A stretch of 64,000 bases of DNA, taken from NCBI RefSeq assembly GCF_015351765.1, contig NZ_JADKQA010000005.1, forward strand, positions 152,196-216,195, given 5' to 3'. The position numbers and the translations under genes were made by a program. Shown here piece after piece: positions 17,911 through 26,656 of the stretch; positions within the stretch are counted from its first letter, which is position 1, and every line of letters starts with the position of its first letter. The notes beneath the pieces were generated by a model, which saw only the letters and a program-made list of their open reading frames with translations, did not search any database and had not been told where the DNA came from. This DNA is from Clostridium vitabionis. GTDB taxonomy: Bacteria; Bacillota; Clostridia; Lachnospirales; Lachnospiraceae.

Positions 17911-18726
17911 TCAGAGCACATCGGAAAAATGAGGTTTCAGCTTTTGGAAAACGTGCAGCCCGAGAACCAGCAGAATCAGGGTGACTGCCCAGTAATACAG
18001 TGTCATCGTCGGCCTGTTCCAGAACCCGGCTCCGGTCAGCATCGAATCGCGGTATCCCGCGGCAATATAGTAGAACGGATTGACCTTAAAGACATATTCA
18101 ATCCAGGCATGACGGCTGGTGAACATCGACTCATCATACATGATCGGGGTCAGCCACATGCCAAACTGCAGGCAGATGCCGACAATCTGCTGCATATCCT
18201 TGAAAAATACCTGGATCGCCGAGGTAAAGTATACAATCGCAAGGCTCAGGACAGACAATGCAAAGGAATAGTACAAAATCTGCAGCCAGGAAATCATCGG
18301 TGCCCTGCCGTCCAGCAGGAAGAGGCCGAACATGATCACCAGGAAACAGGCGTGAACCAGGAAACAGGACAGGAGCTTGATCACCGGGAGAAGCTCGATC
18401 TTAAAAACGACCTTTTTTACCAGGAAACTGTATTCCTGCAGCGTCCCGGTCCCCATGTTCAATGCCTCGCTGAAATAGAACCAGGGAATAATGCCCGGGG
18501 CAAGCCAGATCACATAGGAGGCATTCGGTACCGGCGGCGAGTTCTTCATGCCGTGTTCGCCGAAGATGAAGGCGTAGATCGCGATCGTCACCATCGGCTG
18601 GACAAACATCCAGATCACGCCGAAGTACGAACCCACAAAACGCTTCCGGAAGTCTGAGGCGGAAAGCTCCGCCACCATCTTCCGGTTCCGGATGATCTCA
18701 CGGATCAGGGAAATGAGTGCGCGCAT
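17911..18726 (-). CDS. ABC-2 type polysaccharide export permease (Wzm-like)
   Basis: This 271-residue membrane protein has six hydrophobic segments. It has the O-antigen/teichoic acid export layout DFRKRFVGSYFGVIWMFVQPM near the N-terminus and VFFKDMQQIVGICLQFGMWLTPIMY in the second half. It would form the channel for export of an undecaprenyl- or lipid-linked glycan. The ATPase partner (Wzt/TagH) normally adjoins the permease gene but is not in this window. rfbC lies just upstream in the same direction. Confidence 0.9.
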   Translation of the reverse strand: MRALISLIREIIRNRKMVAELSASDFRKRFVGSYFGVIWMFVQPMVTIAIYAFIFGEHGMKNSPPVPNASYVIWLAPGIIPWFYFSEALNMGTGTLQEYSFLVKKVVFKIELLPVIKLLSCFLVHACFLVIMFGLFLLDGRAPMISWLQILYYSFALSVLSLAIVYFTSAIQVFFKDMQQIVGICLQFGMWLTPIMYDESMFTSRHAWIEYVFKVNPFYYIAAGYRDSMLTGAGFWNRPTMTLYYWAVTLILLVLGLHVFQKLKPHFSDVL

Positions 18727-18741
18727 GCTTGTCTCCCTCGA

Positions 18742-19302
18742 TCAGAGCTGAAAATGGAAGGTTTCGGAGAGCCCGCCCCAATTTCTGTCCCTCTCATTGA
18801 TATTGAGTTCCATCCCCTCCGGGATCGGCCATTTGACTCCAATCTCCGGGTCGTTCCAGCGGAGGCCGCCCTCATCACCCGGATGATAGAAGTCCGTCAC
18901 CTTATAGGCGAATTCCGCCTCATCCGAAAGAACCAGGAAACCGTGGGCGAATCCCGGGGAAATGTAGAACTGCTTTTTATTCTCTGCAGTCAGTTCTACG
19001 CCAAACCATTTTCCATAGGTCTCCGAATTCACCCGGAGGTCAACCGCGACATCAAAGACAGAGCCTCGGATCGCGCGGACAAGCTTGCCCTGCGGGTACT
19101 GCTTCTGATAGTGCAGGCCGCGGAGAACTCCCCGGGTGGACATCGACTGATTGTCCTGCACGAAAACCATATCCAGGCCGGCTTCATGGAAATCTCTCTG
19201 ATTGTAGGTCTCCATGAAGTAGCCCCTCTCATCATAGAACACTTTCGGCTCGATCACATAGAGGCCTTTGATGTCACAGGGTGTCACGGTAATCTTTCCC
19301 AT
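18742..19302 (-). CDS. rfbC: dTDP-4-dehydrorhamnose 3,5-epimerase
   Basis: This 186-residue cupin epimerase makes dTDP-4-keto-L-rhamnose. Family motifs are VFYDERGYFMETY, FVQDNQSMS, RGVLRGLHYQ, VDLRVNSETYGKW and SPGFAHGFLVLSD. The catalytic His lies in GLHYQ. The start at 19302 follows GAGGAG. The other rhamnose genes (rfbA, B, D) are not seen nearby. It lies 15 nt upstream of the export permease, which suggests a rhamnose-containing surface glycan. Confidence 0.95.
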   Translation of the reverse strand: MGKITVTPCDIKGLYVIEPKVFYDERGYFMETYNQRDFHEAGLDMVFVQDNQSMSTRGVLRGLHYQKQYPQGKLVRAIRGSVFDVAVDLRVNSETYGKWFGVELTAENKKQFYISPGFAHGFLVLSDEAEFAYKVTDFYHPGDEGGLRWNDPEIGVKWPIPEGMELNINERDRNWGGLSETFHFQL

Positions 19303-19354
19303 AATTCTCCTCGTTTTCTTATCTGCATCGCATTTGTTCTCAAATTTTCTCATT

Positions 19355-19450
19355 TTCCGGGCAGCTGATCGGAAGGCTGTTTCCGGGCAGCTGATCGGAA
19401 GGCTGTTCCCGGGCAGCTGATCGGAAGGCTGTTCCCGAGCAGCTGCCCGA
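19355..19450. repeat. 26-bp tandem repeat array
   Basis: A 26-bp unit beginning TTCCGGGCAGCTGATCGGAA occurs at 19355, 19381 and 19407 with one base change in the third copy. A degenerate fourth copy starts at 19433. It lies between rfbC and the glycosyltransferase gene. Tandem units without spacers exclude CRISPR. Confidence 0.85.
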
Positions 19451-19499
19451 AAAGCCGAAGGCTATTCTAGCATTAACCCTGCCGCGGGTAAAGCCTTTT

Positions 19500-20447
19500 T
19501 CATCCCCTCTCCCAATAGCTCCGATTCATCGTAAGCCTGAGGATAAGCCATCGGGGAAGCTTCCGATAGTCCCGTCCCAGACGGAAGCCCAGATATTTGC
19601 ACCCGCTCTGCCAGACCAGCTTCGGCAGAAGCAGAATGTCCCCATTTCGGAGGAGCCAGAACGCCGTCTTTCGGACCAGGCGGATTCCCTCCCCCTCGGA
19701 GCGGATCCCGCCGAACACCTCCGGGTGATCCACCTGGGAGACCGCAAGGTCAAAATTCCGGTGCAGCTGGGTGATCCCGCTGTAGTTATGAGAGTGGATC
19801 ACCTCCGCGTCAGCCGCATAGCCAATCCGGAAGCCTGCCTTCACCGCATGCCCGGCATAGATCATATCTTCATTAAATATCGTCCTGGCAGTGAAGCCGC
19901 CGAGTTTTTCCCAGATATCCCGCCGGTACATAGCGCAGACATTAGAGCAAAAGTACGTCTTAATGCCAAGCTCCGGGAGATCGGCCTCCGACTTCACCCG
20001 GCTTTTCTCCGGGTAATTGAACTGCCTCGTATAGCGCTCGATCGTCCCGCAGCCGCGGCACGGCAGCTGCCGCCCGTAGACCGCCGCGATGTCCTCCGAG
20101 GAATCCAAAAGCCTCAGCAGATGCGCCGTCAGGCTCCTGTCCCGCGGGATTGCGTCCATCGTCATGCAGAGGAAAATATCTGCATCTGACAGCCGCACCC
20201 CAAGATTCCGCGACCCGCCATGGTCAAACTCGATCTTCCGGATGTGGTGTACACGCAGCCAATCCGGATTCTTTCCCACTTCGGCGATGAGCCTGGAAAA
20301 ATGTTCCCCGTCCCAGTACTTCTCCTCGGTATTGACGACAACCACCCGGCGCACCGGAACCCTCTGCGCCGCCAGCCGCCGGAGAAGTTCGTCGAACGTC
20401 CCGTCCGGCTTGTAGACCGGGATCACCGCATCGATGACATGCCGCAT
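19500..20447 (-). CDS. family 2 glycosyltransferase (rhamnosyltransferase-like)
   Basis: This 315-residue protein has a GT-A fold start VIDAVIPVYKPDGTFDELLRRL. The nucleotide-sugar acidic motif lies around LSDADIFLCMTMDAIP (TMDA in place of DxD). The acceptor-side ED motif is TIFNEDMIYAGHAVKAGF. The C-terminal third fits RfbF/WsaF-like rhamnosyltransferases. The start at 20447 follows AGGAGG at a longer-than-usual spacing. Next to rfbC, it probably adds rhamnose to a surface polysaccharide. Confidence 0.85.
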   Translation of the reverse strand: MRHVIDAVIPVYKPDGTFDELLRRLAAQRVPVRRVVVVNTEEKYWDGEHFSRLIAEVGKNPDWLRVHHIRKIEFDHGGSRNLGVRLSDADIFLCMTMDAIPRDRSLTAHLLRLLDSSEDIAAVYGRQLPCRGCGTIERYTRQFNYPEKSRVKSEADLPELGIKTYFCSNVCAMYRRDIWEKLGGFTARTIFNEDMIYAGHAVKAGFRIGYAADAEVIHSHNYSGITQLHRNFDLAVSQVDHPEVFGGIRSEGEGIRLVRKTAFWLLRNGDILLLPKLVWQSGCKYLGFRLGRDYRKLPRWLILRLTMNRSYWERG

Positions 20448-20641
20448 AGCTGCATTTCCTCCTGTACGGACACTTCCGCCCGCAAATTGATCTGTTCCGT
20501 GCGCCTCAGCGCTTTTCCGCAGATCAGGGCAACTCAAAAACCGTGCGCAGGCGGTCTTTTGAGAATCACCCAGACACGTGCTGAACAGCTACCATTCTAG
20601 CACATATTGCTGCCGGATTCATCCCGAAAGTGCCTTTTCTC

Positions 20642-20669
20642 TTGCACCTCCAAGGTTTTCTGTTATATT
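20642..20669 (+). promoter_or_regulatory. hisD promoter
   Basis: TTGCAC (20642-20647), a 16-nt spacer and TATATT (20664-20669) lie 43 nt before the hisD start. Confidence 0.55.
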
Positions 20670-20711
20670 ATGGTATCGTTGCTGATCATATCGGCTGGAA
20701 AAGAGGTACCT

Positions 20712-21980
20712 ATGGAATATTTAAAAAGAGCGGCTGAACGCCCCGCGGAGGAAACCAGTGCCCGCGACCGGAGCGTTGCCGAGATCATCCGCGCTGTCCG
20801 TGAGCGCGGCGATAATGCTGTCCTTGACTACAACACAAAATTTGACGGGAACACAAGAAAGCTTTTCCGCGTGACCCGCGAGGAGATCGACGCTGCCCGC
20901 GCGCAGCTGACTGCCGGAGAGCTCTCCGATCTCGAGGAAGCGCACCGCAATATCCGCGCATTTGCCGAGAAGCAGAGAGAATGCCTGAAATCCCTGGAAA
21001 ATGTCTCCGTGATTCCCGGTGCCTATCTCGGCCACCGGGTGATCCCGCTCGCCGCTGTAGGCTGCTATGTTCCGGGCGGATCTTACCCGCTCTTCTCCAC
21101 CGCCCTCATGCTAATCACCCCCGCCAAGGTCGCCGGGGTGAAGCGTGTGGTCGCCTGCGCCCCCACGGAAAAGGGGACGCAGCAGATCAATGCAAAGACG
21201 CTGGCCGCCATGGATGTCGCCGGCGCCGATGAAATCTACGCCGTCGGCGGCGTTCAGGCCATCGCCGCGATGGCCTGGGGAACGGAACAGATCTCTCCGG
21301 TCGATAAGATTGTCGGCCCCGGCAACCAGTACGTCGCCGAGGCCAAGCGCCAGTGCTATGGCCAGGTGGGCATCGACTTCGTCGCCGGCCCGAGCGAGGT
21401 GCTCGCCATTTGCGATGACTCCGCGGATCCGGAAATCGTCGCGGCGGACATGCTTGCACAGTCCGAGCATGATAAGCTCGCCAAGGGCATTGTCGTGACG
21501 ACCAGCCGGAAGCTCGGGGAAGCCGTCATGGCCGCGGTAAAACGGCAGCTGGAAGTCCTCCCGACCCGTGCCATCGCCGAGGCATCCTGGAACACCTACG
21601 GCACCGTGATCCTGGCGGATGATCTCGATGAGGCAGCAAAAATCGCGAACGAGATTGCCCCGGAACACCTTGAGGTTGTCACCCGGGATACCTCCGTGGC
21701 GGACAAGCTCGTGAACTTCGGTTCGCTCTTTATCGGGGAGGAGACCGGCGAGGTTTTCGGCGATTACGCCTCCGGCACCAACCACTCCCTGCCGACACTC
21801 CGCGCTTCCCGGTATACCGGCGGTGTCTGGGTCGGCACCTTCCTTAAAGTCTGCACCTATCAGCACTATACCCGGGAAGCCATGATGGCTACCGCTCCCC
21901 TGGTTTCCCGAATGGCCGAGGGCGAGGGACTGATGGCGCATAAGAACGCCGCGGACATCCGGATGAAACGGCTGGGATAA
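20712..21980 (+). CDS. hisD: histidinol dehydrogenase
   Basis: This 422-residue enzyme oxidises histidinol to histidine in two NAD-dependent steps. Family motifs are VGCYVPGGSYPLFST, KIVGPGNQYVAEAKR, DFVAGPSEVL, AQSEHDKLA, IAPEHLEV and the C-terminal EGLMAHKNAADIR. The Glu and His that contact the substrate in the last motif are kept. The start at 20712 follows AAGAGG. It stands alone here with no other his gene nearby, so a role outside histidine synthesis, as in hisD-like sulfopropanediol dehydrogenases, cannot be excluded. Confidence 0.9.
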   Translation: MEYLKRAAERPAEETSARDRSVAEIIRAVRERGDNAVLDYNTKFDGNTRKLFRVTREEIDAARAQLTAGELSDLEEAHRNIRAFAEKQRECLKSLENVSVIPGAYLGHRVIPLAAVGCYVPGGSYPLFSTALMLITPAKVAGVKRVVACAPTEKGTQQINAKTLAAMDVAGADEIYAVGGVQAIAAMAWGTEQISPVDKIVGPGNQYVAEAKRQCYGQVGIDFVAGPSEVLAICDDSADPEIVAADMLAQSEHDKLAKGIVVTTSRKLGEAVMAAVKRQLEVLPTRAIAEASWNTYGTVILADDLDEAAKIANEIAPEHLEVVTRDTSVADKLVNFGSLFIGEETGEVFGDYASGTNHSLPTLRASRYTGGVWVGTFLKVCTYQHYTREAMMATAPLVSRMAEGEGLMAHKNAADIRMKRLG

Positions 21981-22082
21981 TCGTGGTGAGCCCTACCGGA
22001 CAACCTAACATTTTATCTAAGTGGCGGCGAGGAAAGCGGTATGTCCTACCGTAGGAGATTGGTCTCGCTGACGTGTAAGCCA
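21981..22082 (+). ncRNA. candidate structured leader upstream of the DUF554 gene
   Basis: Between the hisD stop and a terminator hairpin lie about 100 nt with nested pairing. GCGAG (22027-22031) pairs with CTCGC (22064-22068), enclosing CGGTA (22037-22041) with TACCG (22047-22051). Upstream CCTA (21992-21995) and GGAC (21998-22001) could instead pair with TAGG (22052-22055) and GTCC (22043-22046), giving an alternative fold. I did not recognise a known riboswitch class. The role as a regulatory RNA is inference. Confidence 0.4.
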
Positions 22083-22112
22083 ATGAGCTGTTCTTCGGAG
22101 CAGCTCATTTTT
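22083..22112 (+). terminator. terminator or attenuator hairpin before the DUF554 gene
   Basis: ATGAGCTG (22083-22090) pairs with CAGCTCAT (22101-22108), followed by TTTTT. It sits 18 nt before the start codon. It may end hisD transcripts or act as the switchable terminator of the leader at 21981. Confidence 0.8.
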
Positions 22113-22130
22113 GCTTGGAGGAATAAACCT

Positions 22131-22850
22131 ATGCCAGGACTTGGAACGATATTTAATGTGGCGGCGATTATTGCCGGCGGGGTACTCGGCTGCGCTTTCG
22201 GGAACCGCGTACCGGAACGTGTCCGCGGGACACTGCTGAACACCAACGCGGTTGCCGTGATCTTTCTGGGCATCAGCGGCGCTCTCGCCAAAATGCTGAC
22301 GTTCTCCGATGGGCAGTTTGGCACAACAGGCACGATGATGATGATCGGCAGCCTGGCAATCGGCGGCCTGATTGGAGAGATCTTGAATCTGGAGGACAGA
22401 TTCGAACAGCTCGGGGAATGGCTGAAAAAGAAAACCGGCAACGCGAAGGATCCCCGTTTCGTGGATGCCTTTGTCACGGCATCGCTGACCGTGTGCATCG
22501 GCGCGATGGCGATTGTCGGTTCCATTGAGGACGGGCTGTTCGCCAACCACGCCATCTTATTTGCCAAAGCCGTGCTGGATTTTGTCATCATTCTGGTGAT
22601 GACCGCCTCCATGGGCAAGGGATGCGGCTTCTCGGCGATCCCGGTCGGCATCCTCCAGGGCTCGATGACACTGCTCAGCTCCCTGATGCGGCCAGTGATG
22701 ACAGCTGCGGTGATCAATAACATCTCCTATGTCGGTTCCATCCTGATTTTCTGCGTCGGGATCAACCTGCTTTTCGGGAAGAAGATCCGGGTGGCCAACC
22801 TGCTGCCTGCCCTTGTCATCGCCGGGCTGTGGACACTTCTTCCCGCATAA
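22131..22850 (+). CDS. DUF554 family membrane protein (YdfK/YqgA-like)
   Basis: This 239-residue integral membrane protein has about seven hydrophobic segments. Family stretches are GTIFNVAAIIAGGVLG, GISGALAKML, IGGLIGEILNLEDRFEQLG and FVTASLTVCIGAMAIVGS. Its function is unknown; transport has been suggested for the family. The start at 22131 follows GGAGG. It begins 18 nt after a strong hairpin, so premature termination may control it. Confidence 0.9.
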   Translation: MPGLGTIFNVAAIIAGGVLGCAFGNRVPERVRGTLLNTNAVAVIFLGISGALAKMLTFSDGQFGTTGTMMMIGSLAIGGLIGEILNLEDRFEQLGEWLKKKTGNAKDPRFVDAFVTASLTVCIGAMAIVGSIEDGLFANHAILFAKAVLDFVIILVMTASMGKGCGFSAIPVGILQGSMTLLSSLMRPVMTAAVINNISYVGSILIFCVGINLLFGKKIRVANLLPALVIAGLWTLLPA

Positions 22851-22861
22851 TCGTCTGAGGT

Positions 22862-23269
22862 TCAGATCTTTATCCCTCTCGCTGCAAGCATCTCCTCCAC
22901 TGCTTCCACCGCCTCATAGACCATGCCATCGCAGTGCGGCTTTTTCTCCTGGGGGCTTCCAACTTCCGCTGCAAGAAGATCCCGGCAAAGTGTCCTGCCC
23001 TCATGGCTGCCTGCCATTCGCCGGATAAACTCAACCGCATCCGCGGGTTCGCCCACACCGCAAAGCCCCAGCGCCATAAGTCCGCCGGTGATTGCACCGC
23101 AGGTTCCGCCTGTCCGCATACCGCTGCCGAAATGCTCGGCAATCGCATTTGCCTGGTCAGCTGCCAGGCCTTTCTTTTCCGCAAACGGGGTGAACACCGC
23201 CTGGGCACAATTATAATGCCTGCTCTTGTCCTCCCGCATCTCGTGGCTTCTCTTTAACATTTCCCCCAT
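22862..23269 (-). CDS. C_GCAxxG_C_C family protein
   Basis: This 135-residue cysteine-rich protein matches the C_GCAxxG_C_C family. The pattern is seen as NCAQAVF, GGTCGAITGG, a cysteine in GRTLCRDLL and a last one in PHCDGMV. The family is thought to be redox-active and may bind a metal or cofactor; its role is not established. The start at 23269 follows AGGAGG. It is convergent with the DUF554 gene and close to the SRAP gene on the other strand. Confidence 0.88.
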   Translation of the reverse strand: MGEMLKRSHEMREDKSRHYNCAQAVFTPFAEKKGLAADQANAIAEHFGSGMRTGGTCGAITGGLMALGLCGVGEPADAVEFIRRMAGSHEGRTLCRDLLAAEVGSPQEKKPHCDGMVYEAVEAVEEMLAARGIKI

Positions 23270-23492
23270 CTTGCATTTCCTCCATGGTTATCCCGCCGCA
23301 CACCGCCGGGGATTGTGTCATCCCCGACATTCCAGGCTGCTCAACTATCCTCCCCATTATACAGAAAAAAGAGTTCCTGTGCTATGATAGCCTTATCCCC
23401 CGTCATCACAAAAACCCAGACCGGCCTCCCCGCCATCGGCCGGCTCTTTACCAATCCATGTCACTGTCCAGAACCCACATGCGGAGGCGGAA

Positions 23493-24158
23493 ATGTGCAC
23501 CAGATTTTTCCTTGACACAGAACATTCACCAGAAATCCAGCCCTATATCGAAGCGGCGGCAGCTTCCCCGAGGAAAGCTGCCATGACCCGCACACTTGGA
23601 AAAGAAATGAAAACCTCCGGAGAAATCCGCCCGACCGACATGGTCGCGGCAATCGCCCCTTCCCCGTCAGGGAAGAAATCTGTTTATCCCATGGTCTGGG
23701 GATACCATATCGGAGGGCTGAACCGCCCGGTCGTGAATGCCAGGGCGGAAAGCGCCAGAGATAAGAAATCCTTTTCGAACGACTGGAAGAAGCATCGCTG
23801 CGTCATCCCTGCCTCGTACTACTTTGAGTGGGAACACCGGAAAACTGCCGAGGGGAAAACCATTCTCGGCAGCAAGTATGCCTTATGGCCGGAGAACGCA
23901 ACGGCTACCTGGCTCGGCGGACTGTACCGGCTGGAAGCCCGGGACGGTTTTCTCTATCCCGTGTTCACCATCCTGACCCGGGCTCCGGGCCCCGCAGCGG
24001 CAAAAATCCACGACCGCATGCCGCTCATCCTGCCGGAGAATATGGTCGACGCCTGGATTCATCCGGGCAGCAATCCGGAAGAAATCCTCCGCGAAGCACT
24101 GACCGACACGGCCGTCCGTCCCCTGGTGCGTCCGCTCAATCTGCCAGCAGATTCCTGA
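23493..24158 (+). CDS. SOS response-associated peptidase (SRAP/YedK/HMCES family)
   Basis: This 221-residue protein should cap abasic sites in single-stranded DNA by a thiazolidine crosslink. The catalytic Cys2 is directly after the start Met (MCTRFF). Other active-site pieces are NARAES, CVIPASYYFEWE and IHDRMPLIL. The length is normal. Its last 23 nt overlap the end of the convergent flavodiiron gene. Confidence 0.94.
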   Translation: MCTRFFLDTEHSPEIQPYIEAAAASPRKAAMTRTLGKEMKTSGEIRPTDMVAAIAPSPSGKKSVYPMVWGYHIGGLNRPVVNARAESARDKKSFSNDWKKHRCVIPASYYFEWEHRKTAEGKTILGSKYALWPENATATWLGGLYRLEARDGFLYPVFTILTRAPGPAAAKIHDRMPLILPENMVDAWIHPGSNPEEILREALTDTAVRPLVRPLNLPADS

Positions 24159-25326
24159 CCAGCGCCGGAATCTGGGCAAAATCCGCTTCCTCCGGATTCC
24201 ACTGGGAGCGGACATTTTCTTCAATCACGGCAAATCCCGCTTCCTTCAGCTTTTCCTGCAGGATTCTGACGGATTCCCCGCTCCAGCCATAGCAGCCGAA
24301 AGCCGCCGCTTTCTTATTCTTGAACTTCAGCTGCCGTAAGAATTCCATCCACCCGGCGACACTGGAAAGGACGCTGTTGCTCACTGTCGGAGAGCCAACG
24401 GCAATAGCCTTAGATTTAAATACCTCGGTCATGACTTCATTCTTATCGCTCTTCGCGATATTAAACACTTTAACCACCGTATCCGGGCTCTGCAGGTGAA
24501 CCTCGTCCGCGATCTTATGCGCGATCTTGGCTGTCCCCTCCCACATGGTATCATAAGCAATCGTCACCTGGTTCTCCTGATAAGCATCCGCCCAGGCCGC
24601 ATATTTTTCCACAATCTGCAGCGGATTCTCCCGCCAGATCGCGCCGTGCGCCGGAGCGATCATCTCGATCGGAAGGTTCAGTCCGGACAGCTCCTCCAGT
24701 TTTTTCCGCAGGATGGGGGCAAACGGATTCAGGATATTGGCAAAGTACTTCATCGCCTCCCTGTTCAGCACACACTGATTAGCCTTGTCGTTAAACAGCT
24801 CTTCCACCGCGTAATGCTGGCCAAAGGCGTCCATGGAAAAGAGGATATTGTCGCCGGTCAGGAATGTTGCCATAGAATCCGGCCAATGAAGCATGCGCAT
24901 CTCCACAAAGATGAGCTTTTTGCCATTGCCGATATCCACAGAATCCCCGGTTTTCACAACACGGAAATTCCACCCCCGCTTCCCATACTGGCCTTCAATA
25001 CTTTTCACCGCATTTGCCGTGCAGTAGATCGGTGTTCCCGGAATCTCCTCCATCAGCGCTGTGAGCGACCCTGAATGGTCACATTCCCCGTGATTTGCCA
25101 CAATAAAGTCAATTTTCTTCAAATCTGTTTCTTTCTTCAGATTTTCCACAAAATCGAACCGATGCGGCGTCCACACCGTATCCACCAGCACCGTTTTTTC
25201 TTCCTCAATCAGATAGGCATTCTGGCTCGAACCGTTCAGAATGGAATAATCATCCCCGTGGAAACGATTCAGTTCCCAGTCCATATAGCCAATCCAGCTC
25301 ACGTCGCCCTTTACCGATTTTCTCAT
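24136..25326 (-). CDS. flavodiiron protein (A-type flavoprotein, O2/NO reductase)
   Basis: This 396-residue protein has an N-terminal metallo-beta-lactamase domain holding the diiron site. The HGECDH motif lies at residues 79-84, with further ligands in MLHWPDS and SMDAFGQHY and the histidine in APAHGAIW. A flavodoxin domain follows from about residue 255 (AYDTMWEGTAKIA, SPTVSNSVLSS, GCYGWSG). Such enzymes scavenge oxygen or nitric oxide in anaerobes. The start at 25326 follows GGAGGAAGG. No rubredoxin gene is adjacent. Confidence 0.94.
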   Translation of the reverse strand: MRKSVKGDVSWIGYMDWELNRFHGDDYSILNGSSQNAYLIEEEKTVLVDTVWTPHRFDFVENLKKETDLKKIDFIVANHGECDHSGSLTALMEEIPGTPIYCTANAVKSIEGQYGKRGWNFRVVKTGDSVDIGNGKKLIFVEMRMLHWPDSMATFLTGDNILFSMDAFGQHYAVEELFNDKANQCVLNREAMKYFANILNPFAPILRKKLEELSGLNLPIEMIAPAHGAIWRENPLQIVEKYAAWADAYQENQVTIAYDTMWEGTAKIAHKIADEVHLQSPDTVVKVFNIAKSDKNEVMTEVFKSKAIAVGSPTVSNSVLSSVAGWMEFLRQLKFKNKKAAAFGCYGWSGESVRILQEKLKEAGFAVIEENVRSQWNPEEADFAQIPALVRNLLAD

Positions 25327-25431
25327 GTTCCTTCCTCCTCGTCTTTTGCTTACCATCGCTAGCTCAGACTATAGCAGAACACCGGGCAAAAGTATGTTGT
25401 CAGCACCACGAGAACGGATTTTTCCCTGAGA

Positions 25432-25838
25432 ATGCGGCGCACCCTCTCCGCGGCGGAAGGCAGCATAAAAAAGCTCCGGCTGTACGACGCGCGAGTATCC
25501 GCCGGAACCGGAGATTTTCTGGATTCTGATGATTACACAACAATTGAGATCCCCGGAACAGACGCTGGGGGGCTGATTTCGCCGTCACCGTCAGCGGGGA
25601 CAGCAGGGAACCGGTCTTTCACAATCACGACATGGTCTATGTGCACCGGCAGGAATCGCTGGAGGACGGGGAGATCGGCATCTTCTCCCTCAACGACAAT
25701 GCCTACATTAAAAAGCTGAAAAATGACGCCGGCGGGACATTCCTGGTTTCCCTGAATCCCAAGTATCCGCCGATCCCGGTAGACCCGGAACGCGACTCCT
25801 TCCGCATCTTTGGAAAAATCTGCCGCACGAAAGCATAG
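25432..25838 (+). pseudogene. S24/LexA-like repressor remnant, frameshifted
   Basis: The first frame reads DFLDSDDYTTIEIPGTDAG, the linker and start of a peptidase S24 domain. A G6 run near 25569-25574 then shifts the frame. The second frame continues GADFAVTVSGDSREPVF, then MVYVHRQESLEDGEIGIFSL and AYIKKL, ending in a normal S24 C-terminus. Catalytic Ser (SGDS) and Lys (YIKKL) survive, but the DNA-binding N-terminus is missing. It is a dead fragment of an HTH-S24 repressor, perhaps of mobile origin. Confidence 0.8.
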
Positions 25839-25912
25839 AGAATTTTTCGTTCAAGTATTTGGCCATATTTTACTCGAGTATTTTCGAAATACATCTCTTT
25901 ATGCAGAGAGCA

Positions 25913-26656
25913 TTACTCGCCGAAAAACAAGTGCCGGACCTGCCTGTCGAAATCAGCTGCACTTTCACACTGCTTGACCACTCTGAACCAGTTATTTTCT
26001 AAAACCGGAGCGAATTCTTTATATATTTTCGAACTTTTTTTGTTTCCTCTGATTCTTATGCCATGGTATTCCTTACTTCGAGAAATAATGGTATTCCATG
26101 GATCCTTGATCTCTTCAGGATGTTCCGAATCGTTAAAGGCCGATACAACCCAGGCTTCCGTGCTATCGCAAGGGATCATAGTCATAATTCGAGTTCTTTC
26201 ATTCTCTGTTTCTGATAATTGCCGAATCATTCCATCAAGATGAATGCGGTTCCCATTTGGTGTGTCTGGATGCGCAGGGCACGGAAGCTCAACAGGACAC
26301 TCTCCCTTACTGATTTTGATGCAATCAATTGGAGAGGATGTATTTCTAAATTCACATGGAACCTTATCACACCAGCAGTGAGCTTCCTTTTCCTTTCTCG
26401 ACACATCTCCATCTATGTGAATAACCAATGCATCCATACGGGGTACAATATCATTCAACAGTTGCGGAATCAGTTTCCGGCTTTTTTCACACCACTTCCA
26501 GACACCCTTCCACCCGTTGCCATACCTCCCAAGGCAGTCCTGTTCCGGCTGAATGAATCGAAAGTTGTTTTCTTCCTGCGATATATGATTGATCACAGCG
26601 CGAAGAACAATACGGTCTGTAGGTCCCTCACATATTAGCCCAATGCACTTTTTCAT
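25913..26656 (-). CDS. TOPRIM-like protein paired with an AAA ATPase (candidate nuclease of a defence module)
   Basis: This 247-residue protein begins GLICEGPTDRIVLRAVI, which matches the acidic first motif of TOPRIM-type domains (E10, D14). IHIDGD follows, giving the DxD pair (D82, D84). A cysteine-rich middle (HCWCDKVPC, CPVELPCPAHP) may bind metal. It overlaps the upstream ATPase gene by 4 nt (ATGA), so the two are translated together. OLD-family nucleases and PARIS-like systems combine an ABC-type ATPase with a TOPRIM nuclease. This split pair resembles that layout, but I could not assign a named family. Confidence 0.65.
   Translation of the reverse strand: MKKCIGLICEGPTDRIVLRAVINHISQEENNFRFIQPEQDCLGRYGNGWKGVWKWCEKSRKLIPQLLNDIVPRMDALVIHIDGDVSRKEKEAHCWCDKVPCEFRNTSSPIDCIKISKGECPVELPCPAHPDTPNGNRIHLDGMIRQLSETENERTRIMTMIPCDSTEAWVVSAFNDSEHPEEIKDPWNTIISRSKEYHGIRIRGNKKSSKIYKEFAPVLENNWFRVVKQCESAADFDRQVRHLFFGE

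Noticed and set aside
19355-19450. Possible CRISPR array
   Set aside because: The 26-bp units are tandem without spacers.
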